A stretch of 64,000 nt of DNA from Polyangium sp. 6x1 (GTDB lineage Bacteria; Myxococcota_A; Polyangia; Polyangiales; Polyangiaceae): the NCBI RefSeq assembly GCF_029946515.1, contig NZ_JARZHH010000021.1:62001-126000 (forward strand), given 5' to 3'. A program made the position numbers and the translations under genes. Of the stretch, positions 56,098 through 63,790 are shown piece by piece (within the stretch, counting starts at the first letter, position 1; each line of letters begins with the position of its first letter). A model generated the notes under the pieces. It was not told where the DNA came from and ran no database searches. It saw only the letters and a list, made by a program, of their open reading frames with translations.

Positions 56098-59000
56098 TTG
56101 CAGCTCCCGCCTCGATACGAGCCCATCGCGTCCCTCGGCAAGGGCGGCGGCGGTGAGGTGTGGTCGGCCAAAGACCGCATCACCGGCGCGACCGTGGCCG
56201 TGAAGGTCCTCGCCGAGGGGGCGAGCGAAGCCGAGATGCTCGCCCTCGTGCGCGAAGCCGTGGCGCTCTCCGGCCTCGAAGGCCTCGGCGTGCCGCGCAT
56301 CCTCGGCTTCGGCCGCCTGCCGCACAGCCGCCGCGCCTACCTCGTGCGCGAGCTCGTCGTCGGCAAGAGCCTGGCCGCGCGGTTCGCGGAGCCGGATGAG
56401 CCTCTGGAGATCCTCGATGCGATCGCGCAGGCCGCCGATCAGCTCACGCGGCTGCACCGCGCGCTCCTGCTGCACGGGGACCTGAAGCCGGCGAACATCA
56501 TCGTCGGGCCGGGCGGCAAGGCGACGCTCGTCGACCTCGGGCTCGCGGCGAACTTCCGCGACGGCGGCGAGCGCCCGTCGGGCCTCACCCCGCGGTACGC
56601 CGCGCCGGAGCTCCTGTCGGGCGCGCCGCTCGGCGTGCGCGCGGAGATCTACGCCCTCGGCGTCACGCTGCGCGAGGCCCTCGTCGCGGCGGGGCCGCAG
56701 CTCGATCCGGCCGTCGTGGCGGCGCTCGAAGAGATCGAGCGTCGCGCCACCGCGCCCGATCCGACGAGCCGCTTCCCGAGCGCGGACGAGCTCGCGAGCG
56801 CCATCCGCAGCGCCGCGTCCCTGCCGATGCCTTCGGCGTTCACCTCACGTGACGCGCTCGTCTGGCCGATCGTCGGCCTCGACGAGCACGCCGCAGCGCT
56901 CGACGCGCAGATCGAGGACCTGCGCCCGGGCGGCGGCATCGTGGTCACGGGCCTGCCGGGCGCCGGCAAGAGCACGCTGCTCCGGCGCGTCGCCTGGTGG
57001 CTCGGCGTGAAGGGGCGCGGTGTCGCGTGGGTCGAGGCCGCGCTCGCGCCCGACCCGGGGCAGGCGATGGACCTCGAGCTCGCCGGGGCGGAAGCGACCG
57101 ACGGCGCGATCGTCCTCGTGGACGACGCCGATCGCCTCGCCAAACCCGACCTCACGCGCCTCGCCGCCCTGCGCGAGGCCGGCGCACGCGTCGTCGTGAC
57201 GTTCGACCCGGAGCGCCTGCCGAACCTGCCGGGCCCGACGCTCGAGCTCTTCGCCGTCCCCCCGCTCGAAGAGTCACGCGCGCGCGACCTCGTGCGCTCG
57301 GCGATCCCCTCGCTCGGCGACGTCGTCGCGGATCACGTCGCGCGTCGCGCGGACCATTTGCCCGGCAAGATCCGCGCGATCGTCGAGGCGATCGCGCGCG
57401 CCCCCGTCGCGAGCGCCGCGGACGTCGATCGCCTGCTCGCCGAGGAGGACGAGCGCGGCACCGATCGTGAGCGGGCGATGAAGCTGCTCGATCGTGGCCA
57501 CGTCGACGAGGCCGCCGAGGTGCTCGCGCGCCTCGAAGACGACCCCTCGCCGGCCGTGGCGATCGCCCGCGCGCGCCTGTTCACGAGCCGCGGCGACGCC
57601 ATGCGCGCGATCGCCGAGCTCGAGCGCGTGCAGGACGAGGCCCTCGCGGCCGACGCGGAGACGGCCGCCTCGTATTGCCTCCACGCGTCGCGCGCGCTCC
57701 TGCGCGCCGGCGACTACGCGGGCGCCGAGACCCAGGCCTCTGCCGCGGCCGAACGCACGGGCCTCTCGGCTGCCGCGGACGACGCCGCGCCCTTGCCCCG
57801 CGCGGAAGGCCGCCGCGCGCGCGCCATGCTCGCGATCGCCGCCGATGCGCTCGCCGTCTCGGGCCTCGCGCAGAGCTTCTCCTCGCGCCACGAGGACGCA
57901 AAGCGGACGCTCGCGCGCGCAGTTCGCCTCGCGCGCGGTGTGGGCGCCGGCGAGCCGCGCATCCTCTCCGTCGCGCTCGGCTCGCTCGCCTTCGCGCTCC
58001 AGCGCGACGATCAGCTCGACGCCGCGAAGACAGCCTACGAAGAGGCGCTCTCCGCTGCGGAGCAAGCGGGCGACGCGGGCAGCGTGGCCACGACGCGCTT
58101 GAACCTCGCGGGCATCGCCAAGGCGCAGGGCGACCTCGCGGCCGCGCTCATGCACCTCGAAGCCGCGGTCGACATGGGCCACCGCTCGGGCCGCGTCCCC
58201 ACGCTTCGCCAGGCGCTCTTGAACCTCGCGAACCTCGAGCTCTACCTCGGTCGGCTCGCGCGGGCGCGCGTCTCGATCGATCAGCTCGCGCTCCAGCGGA
58301 GCGAGCTCGGCCCGAGCCAGCGCGCGCAGCTCCTCTCCCTCGAAGCGGAGCACGCCGCGCGCTCGGGGGATCCCGCCGCGGCCGAGCGCCTCTGCCGCGC
58401 TTGCGCCGAGAGCTGGGAGAGCCTCGGCCGGGGCGTCGACGCGGCCGAAGCGCGGCTCGAACGTGTGCTCGTCGCGCCCGCGACGCCTGGCGATGGCGCG
58501 GAGGATCTCGAAGCCGAGATCGAGCGTGCCTCGGCGGCGCTCGGCGGTGGCTCGGCGCATCGCCCGCTCCTCTCGCTCGCGCGCGCCCGCGTGGCCACGC
58601 TGCACGGCGACGAGCGGCAAGCCGCGGCGCACTGCGAGGAGGCGCTCGAAGCGGCGCGCGCCTCGGGCCAGAAGGACTTCATCGCCCGCGCCCTCGAAGC
58701 GCGCGCGACCCTGCACGAGGACGGCGGCAAGCCCATGCTCGCGCGCCGCGATCGGGAGGCTGCGCTCGCCGTCCTCGAGGAGATCGCCTCGGTCTTGCCG
58801 CGCGACCTGCGCGAGGTCTTCTGGGACGACCCGCGCCGCCGCGCCCTGCGCGCGCTCTGCGTGCCCTCCGTGCACACGCCGCCCACTGCGACGCCGTTCC
58901 CCGTGCCGTCGAACGCCTCGCCGTCGAGCACGCTCGCGGTGCGCAAGGCTCCGACGGAGGAGCGCCTCGCGCGCATCCTGGAGATCAACCGCGCCATCGC

Positions 59001-60639
59001 GGGCGAGGTCGATCTCGCGCGCCTCCTCGAGAAGGTCACCGATCACGCGATCGCGCTCCTCGGCGCAGAGCGTGGCTTCGTCATCCTGAAGAGCACGCAT
59101 CCGCGGGACGAGGCCGATCCTTCCGCGCCGCTCCCGTTCGCGCTCTCGGTCCACGCCTTCCGCGGCCGCGAGGGCGACGACGCGCACGCGCGCTTCTCGC
59201 AGTCGATCGCCGAGCGCGTCGTCCACGTCGGCGAGCCGATCGTCACGGTGAGCGCGCGCGAGGACGCGCGCATGGCCGGGTATGTCTCGGTCCACCAGCT
59301 CATGCTCCAGTCGATCGCGTGCGTGCCCATCCGCGCGCGGGCCAGCGAGGTGATCGGCGCGCTCTACCTGGAGACGCGCCTGCGCCCCGCGATGGGCTTC
59401 ACGGACGAGCTGCCCACGCTCGTCGCGCTCGCCGATCAGGTGGCGATCGCGATCGAGACGGCGCGCCTCGTCGGCGAGAACGCGCGGCGCGCGCGTGAGC
59501 TCGAAAAGAAGAGCGCGGAGCTCGAGCGCGCCAACCATGACCTCGAAGCGGCCCGCGCCGAGCTCGAAGAGCTGCTTGGCCAGCGCACCGAGGAGCTCAA
59601 GGCCACGAAGCGTGACCTCCGCTCGGCCCGCGCGGTCATCAAGGGCCATTTCGGCTACGAGGGCCTCGTGGGCCGCAGCGAGGCCATGCGCCGCGTCTAC
59701 GCGCTCATCGATCGCGTGAAGGACACGGACATCCCGGTCCTCGTCATCGGCGAGAGCGGCACGGGCAAGGAAGTCGTCGCGCGGGCCATCCACAACGCCG
59801 GCCCACGCGCCAAGAAGCCTTTCGTGGGCATCAACGTCGGCGCCATTCCCGAGCACCTCCTCGAGAGCGAGCTCTTCGGCCACATGCGAGGCGCCTTCAC
59901 CGGCGCCGATCGGGATCGCCGCGGCCTCTTCCGCGAGGCCGAGGGCGGCACGATCCTGCTCGACGAGATCGGCGAGATGCCGCCGAAGATGCAGGCCGGA
60001 CTCCTCCGCGTCTTGCAAGAGAAGGTCGTCCGCCCGGTCGGCGGCGCGCGCGAGGAGCCGGTGAACACGCGCGTCATCGCGGCGACGCACCGGGACCTCG
60101 TGGCGATGACCGCGGCCGGCACGTTCCGCGAGGACCTCCTCTACCGCTTGCACGTCGTCGAGGTCCGCGTCCCGCCTTTGCGCGAGCGCATCGAGGACAT
60201 CCCGATCTTGATCGACCATTTCCTCGGCATCTTCGCGGCGCGTTATGGCCGTGAGCGCCGGAGCGTCTCGCGGGCGGCGCTTCGCCGATTGATGGGGCAT
60301 GGCTGGCCGGGCAACGTGCGCCAGCTCGAAAATGTCCTCTTGAATGCGTGGGTCCTCTCGGATCAAGCGGAGCTCGAGCCCGAGGACTTCGAGCTCCCGG
60401 AGGCGCGCCTCGCCCCGCGCCCGCCGCCGCCGCCGGACAGCCTGCGGGAAGGCCCGCGCAGCACGTCGCCCGAGCCCTCGCGGAAGCTCTCCTCGCTCGA
60501 AGCGCACAAGAACGACGAGCGCGAGCGCATCCTCGCGGCGCTTCAGGCATCGAACTGGAACCGCGTGAAGGCAGCGCGCCTCGTGGGTTTGCCCCGCCGA
60601 ACGTTTTACAGGCGCCTCAAGGAGTACGGAATTCAATGA
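56098..60639 (+). CDS. Kinase-NTPase-TPR-GAF-sigma54 AAA+ fusion regulator
   Basis: 1513 residues from TTG 56098 (AGGGGA just upstream). Order: protein kinase (7-260; glycine loop GKGGGGEVW, VAVKVL, catalytic loop HGDLKPAN with HGD for HRD, DLG for DFG, SPRYAAPELL-type segment); P-loop NTPase (about 270-450, GLPGAGKST); TPR-like repeats (about 460-900); GAF domain (about 954-1130); coiled coil (about 1131-1180); sigma-54 AAA+ (about 1189-1430) with Walker A GESGTGKE, GAFTGA (about 1264), Walker B GGTILLDEIGE and arginine-finger region; Fis-type HTH at 1471-1513 (NWNRVKAARLVGLPRRTFYRRLKEYG). Likely links an envelope or metabolic signal to sigma-54 transcription. Overlaps the next gene by ATGA. 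Confidence 0.93.
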   Translation: MQLPPRYEPIASLGKGGGGEVWSAKDRITGATVAVKVLAEGASEAEMLALVREAVALSGLEGLGVPRILGFGRLPHSRRAYLVRELVVGKSLAARFAEPDEPLEILDAIAQAADQLTRLHRALLLHGDLKPANIIVGPGGKATLVDLGLAANFRDGGERPSGLTPRYAAPELLSGAPLGVRAEIYALGVTLREALVAAGPQLDPAVVAALEEIERRATAPDPTSRFPSADELASAIRSAASLPMPSAFTSRDALVWPIVGLDEHAAALDAQIEDLRPGGGIVVTGLPGAGKSTLLRRVAWWLGVKGRGVAWVEAALAPDPGQAMDLELAGAEATDGAIVLVDDADRLAKPDLTRLAALREAGARVVVTFDPERLPNLPGPTLELFAVPPLEESRARDLVRSAIPSLGDVVADHVARRADHLPGKIRAIVEAIARAPVASAADVDRLLAEEDERGTDRERAMKLLDRGHVDEAAEVLARLEDDPSPAVAIARARLFTSRGDAMRAIAELERVQDEALAADAETAASYCLHASRALLRAGDYAGAETQASAAAERTGLSAAADDAAPLPRAEGRRARAMLAIAADALAVSGLAQSFSSRHEDAKRTLARAVRLARGVGAGEPRILSVALGSLAFALQRDDQLDAAKTAYEEALSAAEQAGDAGSVATTRLNLAGIAKAQGDLAAALMHLEAAVDMGHRSGRVPTLRQALLNLANLELYLGRLARARVSIDQLALQRSELGPSQRAQLLSLEAEHAARSGDPAAAERLCRACAESWESLGRGVDAAEARLERVLVAPATPGDGAEDLEAEIERASAALGGGSAHRPLLSLARARVATLHGDERQAAAHCEEALEAARASGQKDFIARALEARATLHEDGGKPMLARRDREAALAVLEEIASVLPRDLREVFWDDPRRRALRALCVPSVHTPPTATPFPVPSNASPSSTLAVRKAPTEERLARILEINRAIAGEVDLARLLEKVTDHAIALLGAERGFVILKSTHPRDEADPSAPLPFALSVHAFRGREGDDAHARFSQSIAERVVHVGEPIVTVSAREDARMAGYVSVHQLMLQSIACVPIRARASEVIGALYLETRLRPAMGFTDELPTLVALADQVAIAIETARLVGENARRARELEKKSAELERANHDLEAARAELEELLGQRTEELKATKRDLRSARAVIKGHFGYEGLVGRSEAMRRVYALIDRVKDTDIPVLVIGESGTGKEVVARAIHNAGPRAKKPFVGINVGAIPEHLLESELFGHMRGAFTGADRDRRGLFREAEGGTILLDEIGEMPPKMQAGLLRVLQEKVVRPVGGAREEPVNTRVIAATHRDLVAMTAAGTFREDLLYRLHVVEVRVPPLRERIEDIPILIDHFLGIFAARYGRERRSVSRAALRRLMGHGWPGNVRQLENVLLNAWVLSDQAELEPEDFELPEARLAPRPPPPPDSLREGPRSTSPEPSRKLSSLEAHKNDERERILAALQASNWNRVKAARLVGLPRRTFYRRLKEYGIQ

Positions 60640-60959
60640 CGACTGAGCCCGGGAACCTCGCAGCATTCGTGGACGGCGTCGCGCTGCCCGAGGAGGAGGC
60701 GCGCGACCTCTGGAAGCGCTTCAGCGAATGGATGGGCGAGCACAAGGGTGACATGGAGGGGTTCGGCAAGCAGAATGGGTATACGCGGATCACGCCTGAA
60801 TTCAGGGGCGGGCGGGCCGTGCTGATCGCGTATACGAAGGAGCCGCCGCCCGCGCCGCCGCCGCAAAAGAAGCCGGCGGGGAAGGGGGGCGGGGCTCGTC
60901 GAGGCGGAGGCGGTCGCGGGGGCGGTGGGGGTCGCCGGGGCGGCGGCGGAAAACGCTGA
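60636..60959 (+). CDS. Small protein with Arg-Gly-Gly-rich C-terminal tail
   Basis: 107 residues from ATG 60636, overlapping the preceding stop. Residues 1-68 form a small ordered part (ALPEEEARDLWKRFSEWMGEHKGDMEGFGKQNGYTRITPEFRGGRAVLIAYT). The last 35 residues are Pro then Gly/Arg-rich, GGGARRGGGGRGGGGGRRGGGGKR, an RGG-box-like sequence typical of RNA- or nucleic-acid-binding proteins in other organisms. Translational coupling to the sigma-54 regulator suggests a shared pathway. Function unknown; the tail could also simply be a GC-rich low-complexity end. Confidence 0.65.
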   Translation: MTTEPGNLAAFVDGVALPEEEARDLWKRFSEWMGEHKGDMEGFGKQNGYTRITPEFRGGRAVLIAYTKEPPPAPPPQKKPAGKGGGARRGGGGRGGGGGRRGGGGKR

Positions 60960-60987
60960 GAGCGGGCGGACGTGGTATCCTCGGTGC

Positions 60988-61887
60988 ATGGCACCTCCGG
61001 CCGAAAAGAGCGACGCGCCCCTGCCTGAGCCGCCCGTGACGCCCTCGGCGGAGGCGTGGCGTGCGATGACGCCGGACGCCCGGCACAAGTTCCTCGTCGA
61101 GGTGATCGACGCGCTCTCCGATCCCCGCCTCACCATGGGGAACGGCCAGCCCCACAACCTCGCCAAGCGCCGCGCGACCGATCGCCTCCGTAGGCACTTC
61201 GACGCGATCGACCGTCGCATCTATCTGGCCGAGGAGCTCAACGTCCTCTACCCCGGCGAGCGCGCGTTCTGTCCGGACATCCTGGCCGTCCTCGACGTCC
61301 CCCAGCCCGAGGACGACGAGCGGATGGCGTGGGTCGTGGCGGATGAGGGGCGAGGTCTCGACCTCGTCATCGAGGTCCTTTACGAGGGCTATCGCAAAAA
61401 GGACCTCGTCGACAACGTGGAGCGTTACGCGCGCCTCGGGATTCCTGAATATTTCGTCTACGACCGCAAGAAGCAAGCGCTTCACGGCTACCGCCTGCCG
61501 AGCCCCGAGGCGCGCCGTTATCAGCGTCTCGTGCCGCAGGGGGGGCGTCATGCCTCAGGCGTGCTGGGGCTCGACCTGGCCATCGAGAACGGCAAGCTCG
61601 AGTTTTTTTACGGAATGGCTGCGCTCTTCGGCACGGACGATCTCATCGGGCGCCTGAAAGGCATGATGCACAGCCTGGAGGCGAAGGTGGAGCAGGCCGA
61701 GGCACAAACCGAGCAAGCCCTCACGAGCCTGCAGAACGGCCTTCTCGCCATCGTCGCGGCCCGGGGAATCCATTGCTCGGACGATGAACGCGAGCGCGTC
61801 CGGTCCTGCGTCGAGCTCGAAACGCTCCAGCGCTGGCTCGTCCGGGCGGCGACGGTCGGCTCCATGGCCGAGGTGCTCGCGGAGTAG
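60988..61887 (+). CDS. Uma2-family (DUF820) restriction-endonuclease-like protein
   Basis: 299 residues from ATG 60988. The PD-(D/E)xK-like core is at about 25-205: AWRAMTPDARHKFLVEVIDAL, CPDILAVLD, LDLVIEVLYEGYRKKDLVDNVERYARLGIPEYFVYDRKKQ. These D, E and K residues are the catalytic set. Uma2 proteins are often about 190 aa; here a C-terminal helical part of about 95 residues follows (LEAKVEQAEAQTEQALTSLQNGL, LETLQRWLVRAATVGSMAEVLAE), resembling the helical end of Rpn-type nucleases. TATCCT six bases upstream of ATG. Biological role unknown. Confidence 0.83.
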   Translation: MAPPAEKSDAPLPEPPVTPSAEAWRAMTPDARHKFLVEVIDALSDPRLTMGNGQPHNLAKRRATDRLRRHFDAIDRRIYLAEELNVLYPGERAFCPDILAVLDVPQPEDDERMAWVVADEGRGLDLVIEVLYEGYRKKDLVDNVERYARLGIPEYFVYDRKKQALHGYRLPSPEARRYQRLVPQGGRHASGVLGLDLAIENGKLEFFYGMAALFGTDDLIGRLKGMMHSLEAKVEQAEAQTEQALTSLQNGLLAIVAARGIHCSDDERERVRSCVELETLQRWLVRAATVGSMAEVLAE

Positions 61888-61915
61888 CCTTTTCCTTCGG
61901 GCTCAGCGCGTGCTC

Positions 61916-62341
61916 CTACGGCTTCGTCTTCGATACAATCTTCACGAGCACCGTCCTTCGCGACGACCCATCCGCGGGCGGATTCGCCACCGTCTCCACC
62001 TTCACCCGCAGCTCGTACGCGTACCCCTCTTCGTACGTAAACCCCTCGATCCTCCCGTAGAAGCGCTCCCATTCCTTCTTGCCCGCCTCGCGGACTTGCA
62101 TGCACCGCATGGGGCCCACGCCCATGCAGTCGACCTTCTCCTCGTGGACGAAGAGCGTCTTTTCCCCGGTCTTCGCGGCTGATTCCTCGGGGCTACCCGT
62201 CGTGACGGGCGGCGCGTCCGGGTTCGCCTCCTCGGTCGTCGTGCCGACGGGGACGGTGGTGCCGCTCTGCGTCGCGCTCGGCTCGCAGGCGGCGGTGAAG
62301 AGGACGACCATCCAGAGCGCTTGACGCAATGCGGAGACCAT
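61916..62341 (-). CDS. DUF4377 lipoprotein
   Basis: 141 residues from ATG 62341. Lipobox TAAC after MVSALRQALWMVVLFTAAC, then a Thr/Gly/Pro linker and a DUF4377 domain (about 70-141): DCMGVGPMRCMQVREAGKKEWERFYGRIEGFTYEEGYAYELRVKVETVANPPADGSS. This small beta domain occurs in secreted heat-shock-type HslJ-like and protease-inhibitor-like proteins; function unknown here. Convergent with the Uma2 gene and divergent from the astacin gene, 81 bases away. A putative inhibitor/protease pairing with the next gene is only a guess. Confidence 0.82.
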   Translation of the reverse strand: MVSALRQALWMVVLFTAACEPSATQSGTTVPVGTTTEEANPDAPPVTTGSPEESAAKTGEKTLFVHEEKVDCMGVGPMRCMQVREAGKKEWERFYGRIEGFTYEEGYAYELRVKVETVANPPADGSSRRTVLVKIVSKTKP

Positions 62342-62422
62342 GGCCCGCGCAACGTACACCCTTCGTCGAGCCCTTGCGCGGATTTCCTGGAACCTGCGCC
62401 CCATGCCTGGAATAGTTCGATC

Positions 62423-63790
62423 ATGAGCGAAAGGCTTCGTTCGCTTTCCGGTGCGCTCGTGTTGCTCGTCTCCGCCGCGGGGTGCAGCCAGGGCTCTTCC
62501 TCCGCGCCGGTTCGAACGGCGGGCCTTTCCCCCCAAGCCTCTTCGCAGCAGGCCGAGGCCTACCGCCCGGCCGCGCCTCGGCGCTTCGGCAGCGCGCTCA
62601 TCTACCTCGCCAACAACGTGGCCCGGCAGCTCGTGGGCTTCGACGTCGTCGACGGACAGGCCGTCATGGAGGGCGACATGAGGCTCGGCCCGGCGACGCT
62701 CGTGCCCTTCCGGTATGGGACGCCGCCGCGCCCCACCGGGGAGATCAAGGGCGCGATGGGCATTCAGAACCGCTCGGACCTCTGGCCGCGGGGCGAGATC
62801 CCTTATGTCATCGACGGCTCCGTCCTCCCCGCCACGGCCGAATCGATCGCCTGGGCCGTCTCCCACGTGAACACCACGCAGCTCAAGCTCCGCCCCCGCG
62901 CGGCGGATGCCGATTACGTGGTTTTCCGCAACAGCGGAGAGGGCAGCGGGTGCAGCTCGTTCGTCGGCCGCGTCGGGGGCCCGCAGGAAATCGAGGTCGC
63001 CGACTGCGCGCGCGGCAGCCTCGTCCACGAGGTCCTGCACGCGGCGGGCTTCTTCCACGAGCAATCGCGCAATGATCGCGACCAGCACGTCACCATCATG
63101 TGGAACGAGATCCATCCTCAATTTCGGCACGATTTCGAGCAGCGGGGCGGGGCGGGGCAGGACATCGGCCCTTACGATTACGACAGCATCATGCATTACT
63201 CGGCCCACGCGTTCAGCCAGACCGGCCGGCCGACGATCGTCCCCCGGGTCGCGAATGCGAACATCGGCCAGCGTGAAGGCCTCTCCCAGCTCGACCGGGC
63301 TGCGATCCAGGTGCTTTACGGGAGCGGCGGAGCGCCGGAGCTGCCCGTGCCGCAGCTCAGCCTGCCGTTCCCCGGCACGACTTTCCCGTTCCCCGTGGCG
63401 GGCCTGCCTTTGCCGAGCCTGCCCTTTCCGATCCCCTCGTTCCCGTTCCCCACGACGACGACGCCTCCCCCGGCCGCGCCGCAGGTGCCGGCCGCTCCGG
63501 TCTCGTTCACGGGCAACTACGCGAGCACGCGAGGGCCGATGCAATGCTCGGAGACCGCCTCGATGGTGGCTTGCAGCTTTCAGGATGCAGGCGCTCCGGG
63601 GCGCCTCGATTGCGTGAAGGACGCGGGGAGCGTGCAGCTCTCCTGCACCTGGATGACGTTCCTCCCGCGCCCTTCCGCGGGCCGCGCCTCGCTCCGGCGC
63701 GGCTCCACGGCGGACCCGAACCTCGCCGGGACCTGGGGCCATTTCCAGAGTGAAGCCGACGGCGGGCGGTGGGACGCGACGAGGCAGTGA
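62423..63790 (+). CDS. Astacin-like (M12A) zinc metalloprotease lipoprotein
   Basis: 455 residues from ATG 62423. Lipobox AAGC after SGALVLLVSAAGC. The zinc motif HEVLHAAGFFHEQSR (about 203-217; HExxHxxGxxHE) and Met-turn SIMHYSAHAF are typical of astacins, and IPYVIDGSV is the usual catalytic-domain start. After the domain a linker of repeated Pro/Phe (PFPG, TFPFPV, LPFPIPSFPFP) leads to a C-terminal part with four Cys (MQCSE, VACSFQ, LDCVKD, LSCTW). Lipid-anchored extracellular protease, typical of predatory myxobacteria. The stop lies at the edge of the palindrome array. Confidence 0.9.
   Translation: MSERLRSLSGALVLLVSAAGCSQGSSSAPVRTAGLSPQASSQQAEAYRPAAPRRFGSALIYLANNVARQLVGFDVVDGQAVMEGDMRLGPATLVPFRYGTPPRPTGEIKGAMGIQNRSDLWPRGEIPYVIDGSVLPATAESIAWAVSHVNTTQLKLRPRAADADYVVFRNSGEGSGCSSFVGRVGGPQEIEVADCARGSLVHEVLHAAGFFHEQSRNDRDQHVTIMWNEIHPQFRHDFEQRGGAGQDIGPYDYDSIMHYSAHAFSQTGRPTIVPRVANANIGQREGLSQLDRAAIQVLYGSGGAPELPVPQLSLPFPGTTFPFPVAGLPLPSLPFPIPSFPFPTTTTPPPAAPQVPAAPVSFTGNYASTRGPMQCSETASMVACSFQDAGAPGRLDCVKDAGSVQLSCTWMTFLPRPSAGRASLRRGSTADPNLAGTWGHFQSEADGGRWDATRQ

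Noticed and set aside
57274-60666. A very long open frame on the minus strand (over 1100 codons) across the kinase/sigma-54 gene
   Set aside because: It is a shadow frame in GC-rich DNA: no family motif, while the plus strand has intact kinase, GAFTGA and HTH motifs.
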